A stretch of DNA of 64,000 nt, from NCBI GenBank assembly GCA_028554755.1, contig JAPTOF010000019.1, positions 4,970,001 to 5,034,000 on the forward strand. The letters are read 5' to 3'. The first letter of the stretch is position 1, and each line of letters opens with the position of its first letter. The DNA comes from Cordia subcordata (lineage: Eukaryota; Streptophyta; Magnoliopsida; Boraginales; Cordiaceae). A program made the position numbers and the translations under genes. Below are positions 13,280 through 26,003 of this stretch, piece by piece. The notes under the pieces were generated by a model. It ran no database searches. It saw only the letters and a program-made list of their open reading frames with translations, and was not told the DNA's origin.

Positions 13280-14601
13280 TAGCATGAGCAAAGGTATTGG
13301 TTAAAATAAATTAAAAAGGAGCTTCTATTAATAATGGTGTAATTTTTGTAAGGGGTATAAAATGTACTTTTATTTAACAAGTTTTTATTACTTATAAGCA
13401 ATTAAAAAAATTAGGAGGTAACTCTCTTTTTTGATTATTTATAAGTTACAGTTACTTAGTTATTAGACATAATTTATCGGACATGTATATTTTATTTTTC
13501 TGCTTATAATTAATTTTTGAACCCTCTTTGCCTTCCAGAAGATATAGGAAATAAGACAACACATGACACTATCATTCTATCAAATTAATCTCATCCAATA
13601 CATCATGCCCTTTGGGACGCTAGTTAAGAGCAGCCTTCCGCCACGTGGCGCCCCTAGTGTTAGACTGCTACAGTTTTGGGGGGCACATCAACTACAACGC
13701 TACCTCTTTCTACATTTCTTTAGGCTGCGCTTATTTTCGTCAAAAAAAGTTATCCTCCAATTCCAAACTTCAAGTTACAGAAAATACGTAGTAGATGGTA
13801 ACAACCAATATTTATCACCCGAAAATAAGTTTTTACGTAACTAACTTAAAATAATATTATATGCAATAAATAAAAAATTTAATTTGAATAAATTTTTGTT
13901 AATTTATTAATAAAACAAAAAGGGTACTTTTGAATATTTAAAAGATAATCAAGTATAAAAAAACCTAAAAGAAAAGAATTATAGAGTCTTATGTAATATC
14001 TTATTCAAGTATAAAATTAAAAAAATTAACAAACAGTCATCTTAAAATTTAAAAAAGTGAAGAAAAAGAATAGTGCTTTAATTTTCATTTTTTAAAAAAA
14101 TTAAAGTAATTAAGGAATATTCATCATTCTATTAGTATTTATTTATTTTCTCTTCTTACAACAAATGGTCTTACGGTGTCCGGAAAACAAAAATAAGAAG
14201 GGCAATGATGGCATTTCATACATATATGTACCTGCAGAGCGTGGAGACCAATACACGGAGTAATACGGAAAAATAAAAAAACAGAGGGGGGAAAAAAAAA
14301 AAAAAAAGAGGGAAACAGAAAAACGAGAAAAAGAGAGAAGAAGAGAGAAAGCATGGGGGTATACAAAAACCACACACATAAAAATACAGCCACCATTCCC
14401 ATTTCCCAACAACAAAAAAAGCCATTCCCTTCATCTCTTTCCCAAGTGACTCACCCAAAACAAAGCATAACAATAACAAGAAGAACAAGAACGATATGTA
14501 AAAAATCATTTTTCCCATAACTTATACATGATCAGGAGAAGCTTTTTGATTCTTGCTCAAATTGAGCGTCTGAAGATCCGATGACTTTTTTCTTTATATA
14601 C

Positions 14602-14602
<1 letters not shown>

Positions 14603-14644
<42 letters not shown>
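14603..14644. repeat. (TA)n microsatellite
   Basis: About 21 uninterrupted TA units in the upstream region of the Atos-type gene. Length is likely polymorphic. Confidence 0.95.
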
Positions 14645-14649
<5 letters not shown>

Positions 14650-15358
14650 GAGGGTGAGGATCATGTGATGTTGAATTGTAGAGCTTTCGTTATAGATATC
14701 TTCCAGACTTTCAATTTTATGCTTAATTTTTTTTTTCTTTTCTGATGAATTATTTATGCGTAGCCATAGCCAAAAGCTTGTGTCCTCATTGTTTCTTATT
14801 TAAGTAATAAAGTAAAGGAGTCATCGGGAGTTTTTATTCCAATTCTGGAATCGTACACCAGCATCTTTCTTGTGTGCCGTACAAGTAAATGCTGTTGCTC
14901 TCAAACCCCCCCCCCCCCAAACAAAAATGCATTATTTTCAGCAATTCTACTTGTTGAATTGGGTGGGCTACTTCCCGAAATGCTATAAGAATGTAGATAT
15001 TTTCTCTGGAAATTGCTCGTACTCGCATCAGATGATTCGACTCTGTTCCAATACTTTTTTCCGCATTATTTATGTGTTTTATATATTCCCTTTTTTTCAT
15101 CTCGTTTTGTTCTTTTGCTTTGAAACCAATGTGTAATGGGTGTGGTGGGGTATAGGTACAATCGTGAAATATCCAATGTGATTTGTGCCCTTATTATTAT
15201 CGAATCTTATCGAGGCTTATTGGGAGAATTTACTAGTATTGATGGGTTATTGATATTGTAACGCATAATGTTGTTGAGCTTATAGCTTTCTAGTTTTGAC
15301 TTTTATATGCTGGATCTTGTTTCAGGGATAATTCGTTCGATTCTATTAGCAGCCACTG

Positions 15359-15594
15359 ATGATTGCTCCATGTCTCTGACTCAGACTCAGAGTGTCTCTT
15401 GCTCTTGATCAGTTGATTCTTAGCATTGTTAAAGCAAGTAGTGATACGTAGCAGTAGCCGATATCATTTTATGAGCAGATTCTACTGAAATTTGGTTTTG
15501 ATTTTGACTTTTGAAGTTGATTAGATGGGTTTCTGTGTCTACCATGATGGATGATCATGTATCTTGCTTCCCGTGTCTTTCCCACATGAAATAG
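15359..15594 (+). promoter_or_regulatory. Cluster of five upstream ORFs in the Atos-type 5' leader
   Basis: Complete short ORFs lie at 15359-15379 (6 residues), 15370-15408 (12), 15471-15488 (5), 15525-15554 (9) and 15544-15594 (16). All end before the main ATG at 15682. If this stretch is in the mature mRNA, as its position suggests, scanning ribosomes would meet them first and translation of the main ORF would be reduced or conditional. Confidence 0.55.
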
Positions 15595-15681
15595 ATGAGT
15601 TAACTCCTTTTTTTGGGACTATTGAGCTGTCTATTGTGCATCAATAACAAGAGGGTAGTCATAAACTGAGAAAAACTGAAG

Positions 15682-18600
15682 ATGGGCTTGCCGCAAGTTT
15701 CATTTAGTGAAACACCTGCGGAGGTTACGAGCTCATTGAGTGCATTAGCTTGCAGTCCAAATCAATATGGAGTTGTGAACACTTCTGATATGGATGGTGT
15801 GCATATTGGAGGTATATGTCAAACCTCTAGAGATCCAGTATGTTCCTCATTTAGAGATTTTCAGCAGAAAACCTCGTTGGAGGACCCAATTTCTCCAGAT
15901 GTACCATTGAAGAAAGGCTCCACAGATGGTAAATTGAGTTTTTATGTATCAAATAACTGTTGCAAGGATACAGTTAATTTATCAGCTCGGAAAACTTATC
16001 GGAATGTTCAGACTCCTGCTTCTAGGATTGTGGGTTTTGAATGCAATAGAAAGAGCAGCATCTCTGTTGGAATTGATGGTCTTTCTTCTGGTAATGTTCA
16101 CTCTTTTTCAGTTGGTAGTAACTCAAATGACAACGAGTCTAGTGGATCTTTGGTGAGGAAACGGTTGTTGTCGCCTTTGAGTGATATGCGTTGTCCGCAG
16201 CAGTTTAATGGTGATCGTTTGGACATAGGAACTAACAAGTGTCCATCTGATTCTCAAACCAAAGGTTATGGTGTATCCATGGTGCAAGATTATAAGAAAG
16301 CTAACATTGATTGCAGAGATCACTACACAATGCCAATCTTTTCTGTATCGAGTTGCTCAGAGAATAAAGACGTGTTGTACAATTACACTAGAACAGCCTC
16401 TGTTCTTTTCACTGATGGCCCTATATTAGAGGAAAAGGAACTACTCCCTTTCACTTCATTACCTTCACCTGGCTTAGATTCTTTGCGAGAGTCAAGTAAG
16501 GTAAGACCTCAATCTGGGGCACTACCAATATCCAATAGAAAGGTGAACTCGCCCTCATCTTCTTTGTCACCCCTTGGTCCACAGATTCCTGAAAATATTA
16601 TAACTGCAGGCAGGGGCAGAAAAATGAGGAAAGAGACCAGCAATCTTGTATGCATTGAACAGTCTCCTGATGAGGGTTCTTCATGCCTCATCTTTGCCTC
16701 TGAACGAGAGGACTTTAAGATTGCAAGCAAATCATTCGAGAATGTTGACTGCTTTGAGACGAATTTTCAATCTTCGACTCCAGAAGATAGTACTGGAAAG
16801 AGTTGGCCTTTATGTCAAGATGTAGGAACCCCTAACCATTACGTGAAACTTAGTAGAACCTTGAGGGGCCTTCCTATTAGAAGGTCGTTAGTTGGTTCAT
16901 TTGAGGAGTCTCTGTTTTCTGGTTGCCTGACGTGTGGAAGACTCCCTCAGGTTTGATTACTCTTTTTTCAATCTTTAAGTATTTTTGGAGTTTTAGTAGT
17001 CTTGTGGCTTCCTTTCCTCTTATGTGGTCCTTTTGATTGAGTTACATTCCCCAGTATGTGTTAGTTAATACTTTTTGGGAACAATGGTGCAGAGAATAGA
17101 TGGTTTTCTTGCTGTACTGAGCATAATTGGTGGGAACTTTTCGCCAAAGTTGCAGAAGTTGCCATTTGCAGTTACCAGTATTGACGGAGACAGCTATTTG
17201 TTATACTATGCCTCTATAGGTCTTAAGGGGAATTCAGCATCAAGCAAGTGCACTGACCAAAACGTGAGAAAAGACAACAGTGATGATTCACGGTGTAGCA
17301 GAAGTCGCCTGCGTATACCTGTCAAAGGACGTATACAATTGGTATTATCACATGGTCCTTTAGATCAATTAAAAGAAATGCTGAGCTATCTCATCTTATT
17401 ATCTTTGATTTATATGAACTTAATGTGCTTGTTTATATATGATTTGTCCATTGATATGATATAGGGTGTGGGACCTAGTTGGACCTTTGATAGTTGCCAT
17501 TTGCCAGATAACTATTGGTTCTCCATGTCTTATATTCTTTCATTACCTTTTCTTTTTCTCTGAAAATGAAGTTATTCTTGCGCACAGCTCTAGTTACTTG
17601 AATGTGGGCCGATATTGGATGAAGCTATGAAGTAGAACTTTACATGGACTCCTTGAGTGTAATGCAATATTGCAGGGGCCTAAAATGTATGTTTGATAAG
17701 ATACATAAAGAAGACGTGTGTATCGTAATATATTTGAGAGATAGGGCCTTGGGGTTGTGCTATACTTTCCTCAGAACATATTCGACCATCATTGTGCATT
17801 ATATCTGCTAGCCAACACATATTTGTCTAGGACAAATAAATTATGGATTCTAAAGTTCCATTTACTGACATCAAACTGGATTGGTTTCACAGGTTTTGAG
17901 CAATCCTGAGAAGACACCTCTTCATACTTTCTTCTGTAATTATGATTTGAGTGACATGCCGGCTGGTACTAAGGTGAGTTAAAAATCTTACTTGTTGATG
18001 TCCTGATTTAAGGTATCTGTAGCTCACATTGAGTAGGTTTTTCTAACTTGGCAAGTACCATTTGCTTCTCATTTTCGTAAATCACTTGATGGAGGAGAAT
18101 TTTTTCACATACCCTAGACGAGTCAATGTCTGGAAAATACACCAATGAATTTTGGAATGCATAATCCATCACGCTTTTCTATGCTTATGGTTTGCCAATT
18201 ACTTTCTGTCATTCTTTTCATTTATGTTCTTTTCTCATATTTTTGCTCTTATTTTCCTTGGCCATTATTTACTTCATTTTGCATGTTTATTATGGAGGGG
18301 AAAACCATCCGGTTTCTTTCCTGTTGTACTAAAGCTCTTGGAGCAAATGCAAGATAAATTCCTTTCAGGTATATATATGTACTGTTTCCTATAAAGATAA
18401 ACCTGATTTCTCTGATGAGCGATGGTGTCGATTTAATCTTGGAGTAACGTTAATGAAAAAACTCACCCAATAATATTTAGAAGTTGTGATTCAGAGCTAT
18501 GTTACTGGGTCCATATGGTCTGTATTGGCACTACACAACTTACGTGGCCAATGTAGAACAATATACTTATAAACAGGAAATTTTTTTATTAAAATTTTTC

Positions 18601-20215
18601 TTAACATCTATAAAGTTTTAGATGCTTAAATGATTAAAAATGTGTCTTTAACTTTTTCCTCTGCAACCTTTATGTTGTGGGTTTAGTTGGTGAGGTTGAG
18701 CTATCGCTTGCACCCCAGTCTCAGTCTGTACATGTAGTCCATGCTTTAGGATGTTTTTTTGAACATATCACTAGGCCAGGAGTGCACATGAACTGAACTT
18801 AGTGTATAGCAGCTGCTGTCTTCATCTCTTGTTTTTATTTCTTTTGGAACATTGTAATGGATCAAAGTCCATGGATTGGAAACTAGGAAAACAATTAGAA
18901 GAAAAAGAGCAGATGAAGGTGAATAGTTTAAGAGAATTGATAAGGCACAATATTCATTAGTAAGAGGATAATGAGAAATGTAAAATGATGTACTGTTTGT
19001 AAATCAATATCTGTAGTTTCTGGAAATTAATGAATTACTTGCATGCCTAGGAAAAACGAAGCATATCTATATCCAATCGTATAATATTTGCACCATGGGG
19101 GGAGAGTTGGGTGATAGGAGAAAGGGAGATGAAGTGGAAGGATGGGAAGAACAAGAAATGAGACCATTGACATTCCTGTGCTGTCTTTCAATAAGCATTT
19201 CCTGTCACTATTGTTTTTCCTCTGAATTAACAATTTTTCAGTTTAATTTATCTGAAATCGGTTCATAGAGTCTCATCAGTGGTTATTTATGTATTTGTTG
19301 CCTATGGAGACAGACTTTCTTGCGGCAGAAGATTACCTTAGACTCCTCTGGATTGAGTTGTACCCATAAAAAGGCAGAGGAGAGAAGTTTGGGTTTGAAG
19401 AACGGTAAAGTGAATTTGGTCCAAGGAAAAAGTCATCCTGATTCAGCAACAAATGGAAGGGAAGATGCTGGATGTACTGCAACCTGGACTAGCAAGGATG
19501 GTGGTGGCTGGGTGGATTCAAGCCATGAAACTGATGGAAAATCTGAAGTTGCTCATTCAAAGGTTAATAGGAACATAGCTACTGCTGGTGCTCTACGTTA
19601 TGCTCTTCATCTACACTTTCTATGTCCTTTTCCTAAAAGGGGGACAAAATCAGTTGAAAAATGCAAACTTGATTCTCTAGCTGCATCACAGACAAGTCAA
19701 TTAGATGATGAAGGTGAGAGAAGATTTTATCTGTACAATGATTTAAAAGTGGTATTTCCTCAGCGCCATTCGGATGCTGACGAGGGAAAGGTGTGTTACT
19801 GAGATCTCGTTTTCTTGTTAATGTGGATGTTGAATACAAACTTTTAACGCTTTTTGCGATACATGATTGACAATGCAATTACAACACTCTATTAGATTAT
19901 GTGGTTCCTTGCAACTGTTCAATGCTGCTGATATATTGCCCTTTGATCACATTTTCACTACTTGGCTGTGTAGGAAAGTGACTTTGCAATTTCGGGTCAC
20001 TGCCTACTCTTTGATCATGCGAAAATGGCCTTCTTTCCCTCGAATCTAGATGGAATTTTCTTTGACGATGTCCTTCCTTTTTGCAATTTTCTATTTACAG
20101 AGTTAATGTATCTCATACTAATACATCTAACCTAGGTTTTTCCATTGTCTTTTGGCAGTTGAATGTGGAATACCATTTTCCAGAAAATCCAAAATACTTT
20201 GATATCAGCAGCTGA
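15682..20215 (+). CDS. Atos/FAM214-type protein (DUF4210 plus Atos C-terminal domain), 5 coding exons
   Basis: Exons are 15682-16950, 17093-17341, 17893-17973, 19314-19790 and 20159-20215, all ending at phase 0, for 710 residues. Residues 1 to about 390 are Ser-rich and low in recognisable structure. The Atos-like conserved region begins near 392 with [20 protein letters not shown], continues across the junction ([19 protein letters not shown]) and reaches [11 protein letters not shown] near 480. The C-terminal 'chromosome segregation during meiosis' domain covers [40 protein letters not shown] and [14 protein letters not shown], ending [18 protein letters not shown]. The start MGLPQVS is the recalled family start. 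Animal Atos proteins are nuclear regulators; the plant function is not established. The recalled Arabidopsis equivalents are At3g26890 and At5g41110. Confidence 0.9.
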
Positions 20216-21559
20216 AACTTCTGGATCATCTCATCCATATGCAGCAGCAGCTTCATGTACATATAGTTTGTATCATTGTCTTCTTTTGGCCACTTCCTCT
20301 CAAAGTGGTATTCTTGCATTTTCACCTACATACCCACATGTATATTAAAATAAGTTGTTAATGCTACTGCTTTTTCTTTTACTTGGAATTGCAGAAAATT
20401 TCAGCAGGTTAATGATCCCACATTTTTTCAACAAAATCTTGCCTAATTTGTTCAACATCTCTGCGTGTGTTAAACGCAAGTAAAGTTTTGTTATCTTTGC
20501 ATGTTAAATAGCGGGTCACCTAAGGTCAGGGGTTGGCTCAATTTGGCAGTTTCAATTTGAGTGCCAAGTTGAATAAATTTGATCATAATTATAATCATGT
20601 TGAGCAAAATTTCATAACAAGCCATAACAAATTTAATTCAAGTATGAAACCGAATGACATGTTTTATGCCTTTTTCGTATGTGCGCAAAATTGATTAACG
20701 AACATTTTGGGACACGTTGAAGACAATTTAAACGTTTTTTTTTTTTTTTTGTTTTTCAATGGGGGCTGATTTGAAAATAACAACAATATCGGAGCCTTGC
20801 CATACGAGTATATAATTTACCCTTTGCTAAATACCTGTTTAGGGAGTTGCTGTCTGAAAGATTGTTTGGCTCCTCTTGTTTGGGAATTGAAATAACATTA
20901 TTTTCAATTCTCGTAGGCTGTTAGCATATATTTGCCCTTATGTGTCTTACTATTCTTCCATCTATCTGGAAAGGATAAATTTTTTAATTATAAATTTAGA
21001 TAATTACTCTATAATTTTTTATAATTCATCTATAAAATTTATAGCATTGATAACAAAGTCTATTCAATAGATAAAATGAATGAATTTGTAGCGTTAATTA
21101 AAAAAAAAATTTGTTTTATACATGTGATGCATGAACTTATAGATAAATTATTTAAAGTGGTACAAGGCTAACATGCAGTCTCATATGCCAAAACCTTTCA
21201 AGTTTCAAGTTAAGTATATCTATCCCTTGCTACTAGCAGAGAGAAAGGTTGTAAGATAAAGAGATGATATCTAGCAACGATCTAATCACATAAAGGAAAC
21301 TAGCAAGTATGTGAATGTATCTATATCTGTTGCTACTTAAAGTGTAGAGAAGAGTAGCAAGTTAAGGGCTGGAGAGTGAGAGGCAACGTGGCTTCCTATA
21401 AGTTGCCATTTCCGTGATCCAAAGCAATGGCTTCACTAGCTGACATCTGATTCAGAATATATAACAGTTATGGAAACCTGTTCGATGATTGGCTGAGTTG
21501 AGTTCCCACCAACCATTACTTGGTCATACGTGTCGCCTTTGGCTTCATTGATATATGTG

Positions 21560-21590
<31 letters not shown>

Positions 21591-22908
21591 CAATCTCTCC
21601 AGCACAGAGAGAGAGAGAGAGAGAGAGACACACACACACACACAAACACATTGCCGAATGGAGGGTGTTGGACTTAACCACCACTGCACCCAAGAAACGA
21701 GCAAATGTTACCACCTCTTGTCCTTTCCACAGCACGTCCTTTTGATTCCAAATCCCCCACTCCCACGCAGTCTATCCTTATTTACCATTTCACCCCTTTC
21801 CTTTAAGTCGATTCGACAAATTACGTCAAAACGAGTCATTGGTAATAATTTTTTAGCTTAAATTTCACCCTTTTCATCTGAAATTAATATGTAATCTTGT
21901 AATTAGTATTGAATTATTGTCATTTTTAAGACTAATCCACTACATATTGGGTGGTATACTAGAAATTCAAGATTAGAATTTGTTACCGTACACATACTAA
22001 AAAAAAATTTTTTTGATTAATTTTGAGTAGTAGGGTTTTAGGGCATATAGGTTAGGTCACCCTCCGTTAACTCAAAAGGACAACTGGCTTGATGCACACC
22101 CCCCTTTAGTTTAGTGTTTCAATATGATTGGACCAATGAGGCCTTTCCTTTGTGTATCAAAGTTTTCATCGTACACGTCTCCTCACATCATTTTTGTCAA
22201 TCTTTGCTTCTTCATTTATGCTTGAGCCCATACCCTCAGTCTTATCATCTTCATTTAACAAACTTTTTTCTTCTGTACAAATAATATATAAGAAATTGAG
22301 ATTTTAATATAAAAATAACACTACTACACACGGTACCATGTTCTCTGAAAATATATTTCTTAATTTCCTCGTCAACATTATTTCTTTTCTTTCTTGCCCT
22401 AGGTCTAGGATGGGTCTTGCCCATCATTTCCTTCCTTGACTTTTTTGCCAGATTTTATTAGTGTATATTCTTATCATATAGCCCTACTAGTTTTGACTTA
22501 TTTTTGAGTAGTTGTACATATACATGCAAATTAGCTAAGAAGCACATTATACTCCTTAAAATTCAAGAAACTTGTGGATTTATCACAACTAACGTTCGTC
22601 TCTAACATCTTTACGGGCCCATCACATCAATAATATGATAGACTAATAATAATCGACATAAGCTGAAGTGTTTTTTTTTTTTTTTATAACCTAAAATACA
22701 TATAATGTTTAAATTGTTAGAAAAAAATGCATCAAAGATTAAACCACTGTTTTTGTATGGAAATTAAAGCAAGAGGCAAAATGGTCAGTTGAGAGTAAAC
22801 GCATTAGCGTGGATTGTATCATCATGCAAATGTAATGTACAAAGCATTTTGAGTACGTAAATTAAAATAGCAGATAGAGACAAAAGAAAACAAAATCCTA
22901 AAACCCCA
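20216..22908. other. Intergenic spacer before the zinc-finger gene
   Basis: No gene is visible. It contains the 3' UTR of the Atos-type gene, a 14-T run near 20736 and a compound microsatellite at 21549-21652. It then runs through AT-rich DNA into the zinc-finger promoter. Confidence 0.5.
21549..21652. repeat. Compound microsatellite (TA/TG)n...(GA)n(CA)n
   Basis: Runs of TA, then TG, a short unique spacer, then (GA)n directly followed by (CA)n. Apparent ORFs on both strands here are artefacts of the repeats. Confidence 0.9.
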
Positions 22909-22914
22909 TATAAA
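22909..22914 (+). promoter_or_regulatory. TATA box of the KNUCKLES-like gene
   Basis: TATAAA in CCCCATATAAACCCCACC, about 155 bases before the ATG at 23065, followed by a CA/CT-rich stretch typical of plant transcription starts. Position and context fit; there is no transcript evidence. Confidence 0.65.
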
Positions 22915-23064
22915 CCCCACCACAGCCACACCCTTCACTTCACATCATCCCACTTCAATTCCATACGCTTTCTCTCTTTATACGCATCTTCAGTTTAGTT
23001 TTTTCTTGTTTTTTTGTTTCTCTTAATTTGAAGTCTTTTTGAGAGCTAATCAATCAAGAATATA

Positions 23065-23550
23065 ATGGCAGATCCTAACATGTACAACTTCTTGATCAAT
23101 CAGCATCAGCCAAATAACAACGAAGCCTCCGCAGTGATCCAACCAAATGCGAAGCCACCATCATCATCAAGATCAGCAGCACCTTCCAGAATGTTCTCGT
23201 GCCTCTACTGCTCCCGCAAGTTCTGCACTTCGCAAGCTCTGGGTGGCCACCAAAACGCCCACAAGCGAGAAAGAGCCGCCGCTCGCAGAAACTTCACCCT
23301 CTCGGAGCCGCCGCTCAACCCTCTGCCGCCGCACATGGAGCCCAGAACTTCCAGCTGCTACTGGCTTGAACCCTTTGGTGGAATGCATTTTTACCCCTCC
23401 GCAGGCGCCGCCGCCGCCGCCGCTCCTCCTCTTGGTCATGTTGTGCTCCATGGGCATGTTGCTGGTATTCCAATGGCCGAGGCTGTCTCTCCCACTGATG
23501 ATGACTCTGCTGACGGCCATGCAAACCTTGACCTAACCCTTCGCTTGTGA
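23065..23550 (+). CDS. Single C2H2 zinc-finger repressor with EAR motif, KNUCKLES-like
   Basis: An intronless ORF of 161 residues. The one C2H2 finger spans residues 46-66 (Cys46, Cys49, His62, His66) and contains the plant-specific QALGGH helix at 57-62, followed by a basic [12 protein letters not shown]. The protein ends NLDLTLRL, a C-terminal LxLxL EAR repression motif that recruits TOPLESS-type co-repressors. An alanine run lies near residues 113-119. KNUCKLES in Arabidopsis terminates floral stem-cell activity by repressing WUSCHEL. Assignment to KNUCKLES rather than another single-finger ZFP rests on the finger sequence and on the BRO1-domain gene in the same window, since KNU (At5g14010) and a BRO1 gene (At5g14020) are neighbours in Arabidopsis as I recall. 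Regulation by Polycomb and AGAMOUS is known for KNU but cannot be seen here. Confidence 0.85.
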   Translation: MADPNMYNFLINQHQPNNNEASAVIQPNAKPPSSSRSAAPSRMFSCLYCSRKFCTSQALGGHQNAHKRERAAARRNFTLSEPPLNPLPPHMEPRTSSCYWLEPFGGMHFYPSAGAAAAAAPPLGHVVLHGHVAGIPMAEAVSPTDDDSADGHANLDLTLRL

Positions 23551-23765
23551 TATGTGTCTCATCTAGCTTCTTCAGTTCAAATTTTCTGCTGCAGCTATCT
23601 TGTTCTTTAGGTTTATATACTGCTTTTTTCTTTTTGTCTTTTTGTTTCTTGAATCACTAATGAGGTAGCCTGCCGATGAGGATATCGGAAAATGCATTGG
23701 AGCTTTAATTAATTAAGCATCTAACTTTACATTTGGGTTTGCAGATTGCACAAGAATCTCCATGG

Positions 23766-23823
23766 CTAAATATAAATATAAACATGATGATAATCTAAAT
23801 ATAAATATAAACATGATGATAAT
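23766..23823. repeat. 29-bp perfect tandem duplication
   Basis: Two identical consecutive 29-base units beginning CTAAATATAAATATAAACAT, about 220 bp after the zinc-finger stop codon. Confidence 0.9.
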
Positions 23824-24513
23824 CTTGCATGCACTACTCTTGTTACTAGCTAGTCTTTTCTTTCTTCTTTTTTTTTTTTAAATAAATAATAAATAAATAA
23901 ATAAAGCATAATGTGATGATGTTATGTTTAGAATGTGTAATGTTTTATAAAATCTAAACTTATATACGTAACATTTTGTTCTTGGTAAGTTAATAAAACA
24001 TTGTTAGGCATGGGGATCAAAGTTAGTCAATGATTTTATGGACCGATGAACTCTGAAGGGGGTGTTTGATATATGCATTTATTAGGATTTAATTAGGTGC
24101 AGTCAGAATATAATCAGATGTGCGTGGTGGTAACAAACTGGGGCATTTGAAGCATATATGATATGCATGTTGTTGTACTATCTAAACTCTGATGACGAGC
24201 AGCTTGGTCAGGGCTCACAAGTCATGACCCCCCCATCACGTACGCACCATCTCTGCTGCATGCTCTTCCTCTGCAGTACTTCATTTCACAGCGCTGTCTA
24301 CGTCGCATTATTCCTTTTTTTATTTCTGCATATGTGTGTGTCAGTATGTGTATTTGAGATTTCATCTCCAGTAGGCTCGACCAAGAAACAAAAACAAAGA
24401 ACTTTTATGAACTGTTCTTTTTAAAACTATTTTTTTTTTTTGGGCAACATTGAATTTATTCTAAAATTATAACCCTGTGAGGGGCAAACGTGTTTTAAAG
24501 ACAATACGCTTCT

Positions 24514-24788
24514 AAAGGCCAGTTTGGATTGGCTTTTTTCAAAATTATTTTTTTTAACAATTTTTTAAAAACAGTTTTTTTGAGAAGTTGAAAATTTTTG
24601 CTTCTAAAAAAAGTTGAATTTAAGCTTTTTTCAGAGTTTCAATTTTTTTAGAAACCAAATCAAATAGTTATTGCAAATTTAATGTAACTTTTTTTGCAAA
24701 AAAAGTGCAAATTTAATATAACATTTTTAGGCAAAAAAAAGTATTTTTTCCTAAAAAAAAAAAAAAAAAACCAATTCAAACAGGCCTT
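24514..24788. mobile_element. Fold-back MITE, copy 2
   Basis: The left end is AAAGGCCAGTTTGGATTGG and the right end is CCAATTCAAACAGGCCTT, an imperfect inverted pair. The interior has the family core TCAAATAGTTATTGCAAATT followed by long A/T runs. About 275 bp, slightly longer than the other copies. Confidence 0.8.
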
Positions 24789-26003
24789 AAGTCATCATCA
24801 AGAGCTTGTTAATATTTGCGATTAGATTGAAAAAATTTGTGCTTGAAATTTTGTATATAATAAATAATTAATCAGCCAATCTGTATAGTACTTAGGGCTA
24901 AAAAAAAGAGAACAAAATATACGAGTTTCCCATTCGCAATATTTTTCCAAGGGGAGCAGTCAAATATCAATAAAGAAGTTAATTAAATGCTTGTTAATAA
25001 TTAACTAGCAGCAAGAAAGATTCATTTGTTATTGATTTGATTACTTGCATTGCTTTTGTTAGGTTGTTTTGGCTTCGTGAATATTTCTGCTAGAGCAAAA
25101 AAATAAGAGAGATTTGGGAGTAGCACTTGCATGACACAGAGTGTTCGTATGATTGGTGTTTAGGGTTCTCTCTTAGGCTCTCATCATGCAAGTCCCTCCT
25201 TTCATCACGCCAACATCATCAACTCATGGTTTCCACTAGAACCAAATAAAGCCGCAAAATAGGTGCGAAGCAATAGTTATAGTTGCCCTTTTAAGCCTGC
25301 CCTTTATTTATAGGTATTAAAATCTTCTGTTGATTATTGTTGTTTTTGAGCGACTAGAATGATAAAATTTGAATTGAACTCAACCGCTGTTTCATTATAG
25401 AAGTCTACTTACCTAAAAAGAGGTAGCTATCTATGCTAAAATGATTTACGTATAGGTTGTCCTTCAACTCAAATATTTTCGTTCATCAACTCAAATGTTC
25501 CTCTCAGACTACTATGGCTAGTTTTCAGTAGAAGCATTCTTGCATTACTCAAATTGAATCTCAGCAGCAAAGTTCCATGGCCAGCTCGTCTTACGCACAA
25601 AGAACGGGACTAGATAATTGCTAGACATCACATTTCATTTATCATCTCCTCGTAATGTTTAAGGAGATCGATAGTTGTAAAGCATAATACAATTCAGACA
25701 TTTCACCACTATAATTATTACAAGCCGGAGGATCCAATTCCTCTTAACAGCTCTTCTACTGAATGCCACACTTGATAGCAGGGCCTGCAATGAATTGCGG
25801 ATACGAAATTTAGGAAATTGCAACTGCAAAAGCGAAAGTACAATGTATAAGAATGTATCTTTCTTGATTTATTTCAGAAATAAGAGTGACAGAATAGGAT
25901 TACATGCATCGATGATGAACAGCGTGAAAGATTTACTTCTCTTCTCCAGGAGAATGCGTTCTATTTCTTCTCTTTGAGGCCACCTTTTCTTGGAGAAGCT
26001 TAA

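Larger units (their letters stand above)
11234..14140. other. Intergenic spacer between SKL1 and the Atos-type gene
   Basis: Contains the probable 3' UTR of SKL1 (to about 11600), one MITE, one degenerate SINE and AT-rich sequence. A G-box-like CCACGTGGCG lies at about 13641-13650. It could serve the downstream gene, but it is some 2 kb from its ATG. No further gene is seen. Confidence 0.5.
14141..15681 (+). promoter_or_regulatory. Promoter and long 5' leader of the Atos-type gene
   Basis: This contains a 42-bp (AT)n tract at 14603-14644, a 12-C run near 14907 and AT-rich DNA. A good acceptor (TTGTTTCAG, ending 15325) suggests a leader intron whose donor I cannot place. The presumed last leader exon 15326-15681 carries at least five short upstream ORFs, reported separately. 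The transcription start is not determined. Confidence 0.45.
23551..26003. other. Convergent intergenic region between zinc-finger and PES-like genes
   Basis: Both flanking genes end into this region. It holds a 29-bp tandem duplication (23766-23823), an A/T-rich MITE (24514-24788) and otherwise unique AT-rich DNA. The stretch just before 26004 probably contains the 3' UTR of the PES-like gene. No further gene is seen. Confidence 0.5.

Noticed and set aside
14139..14518. Three overlapping minus-strand ORFs of 87-100 codons
   Set aside because: They are Phe/Ser/Leu-rich translations of A/G-rich plus-strand sequence in the leader region of the Atos-type gene. No start context, splice structure or recognisable domain.
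21436..21861. Overlapping ORFs on both strands
   Set aside because: They run through the compound TG/GA/CA microsatellite and consist of repeated dipeptides.
23147..23536. 129-codon ORF and two minus-strand ORFs over the zinc-finger gene
   Set aside because: Out-of-frame shadows of the GC-rich zinc-finger coding sequence, which has a clear domain in the other frame.
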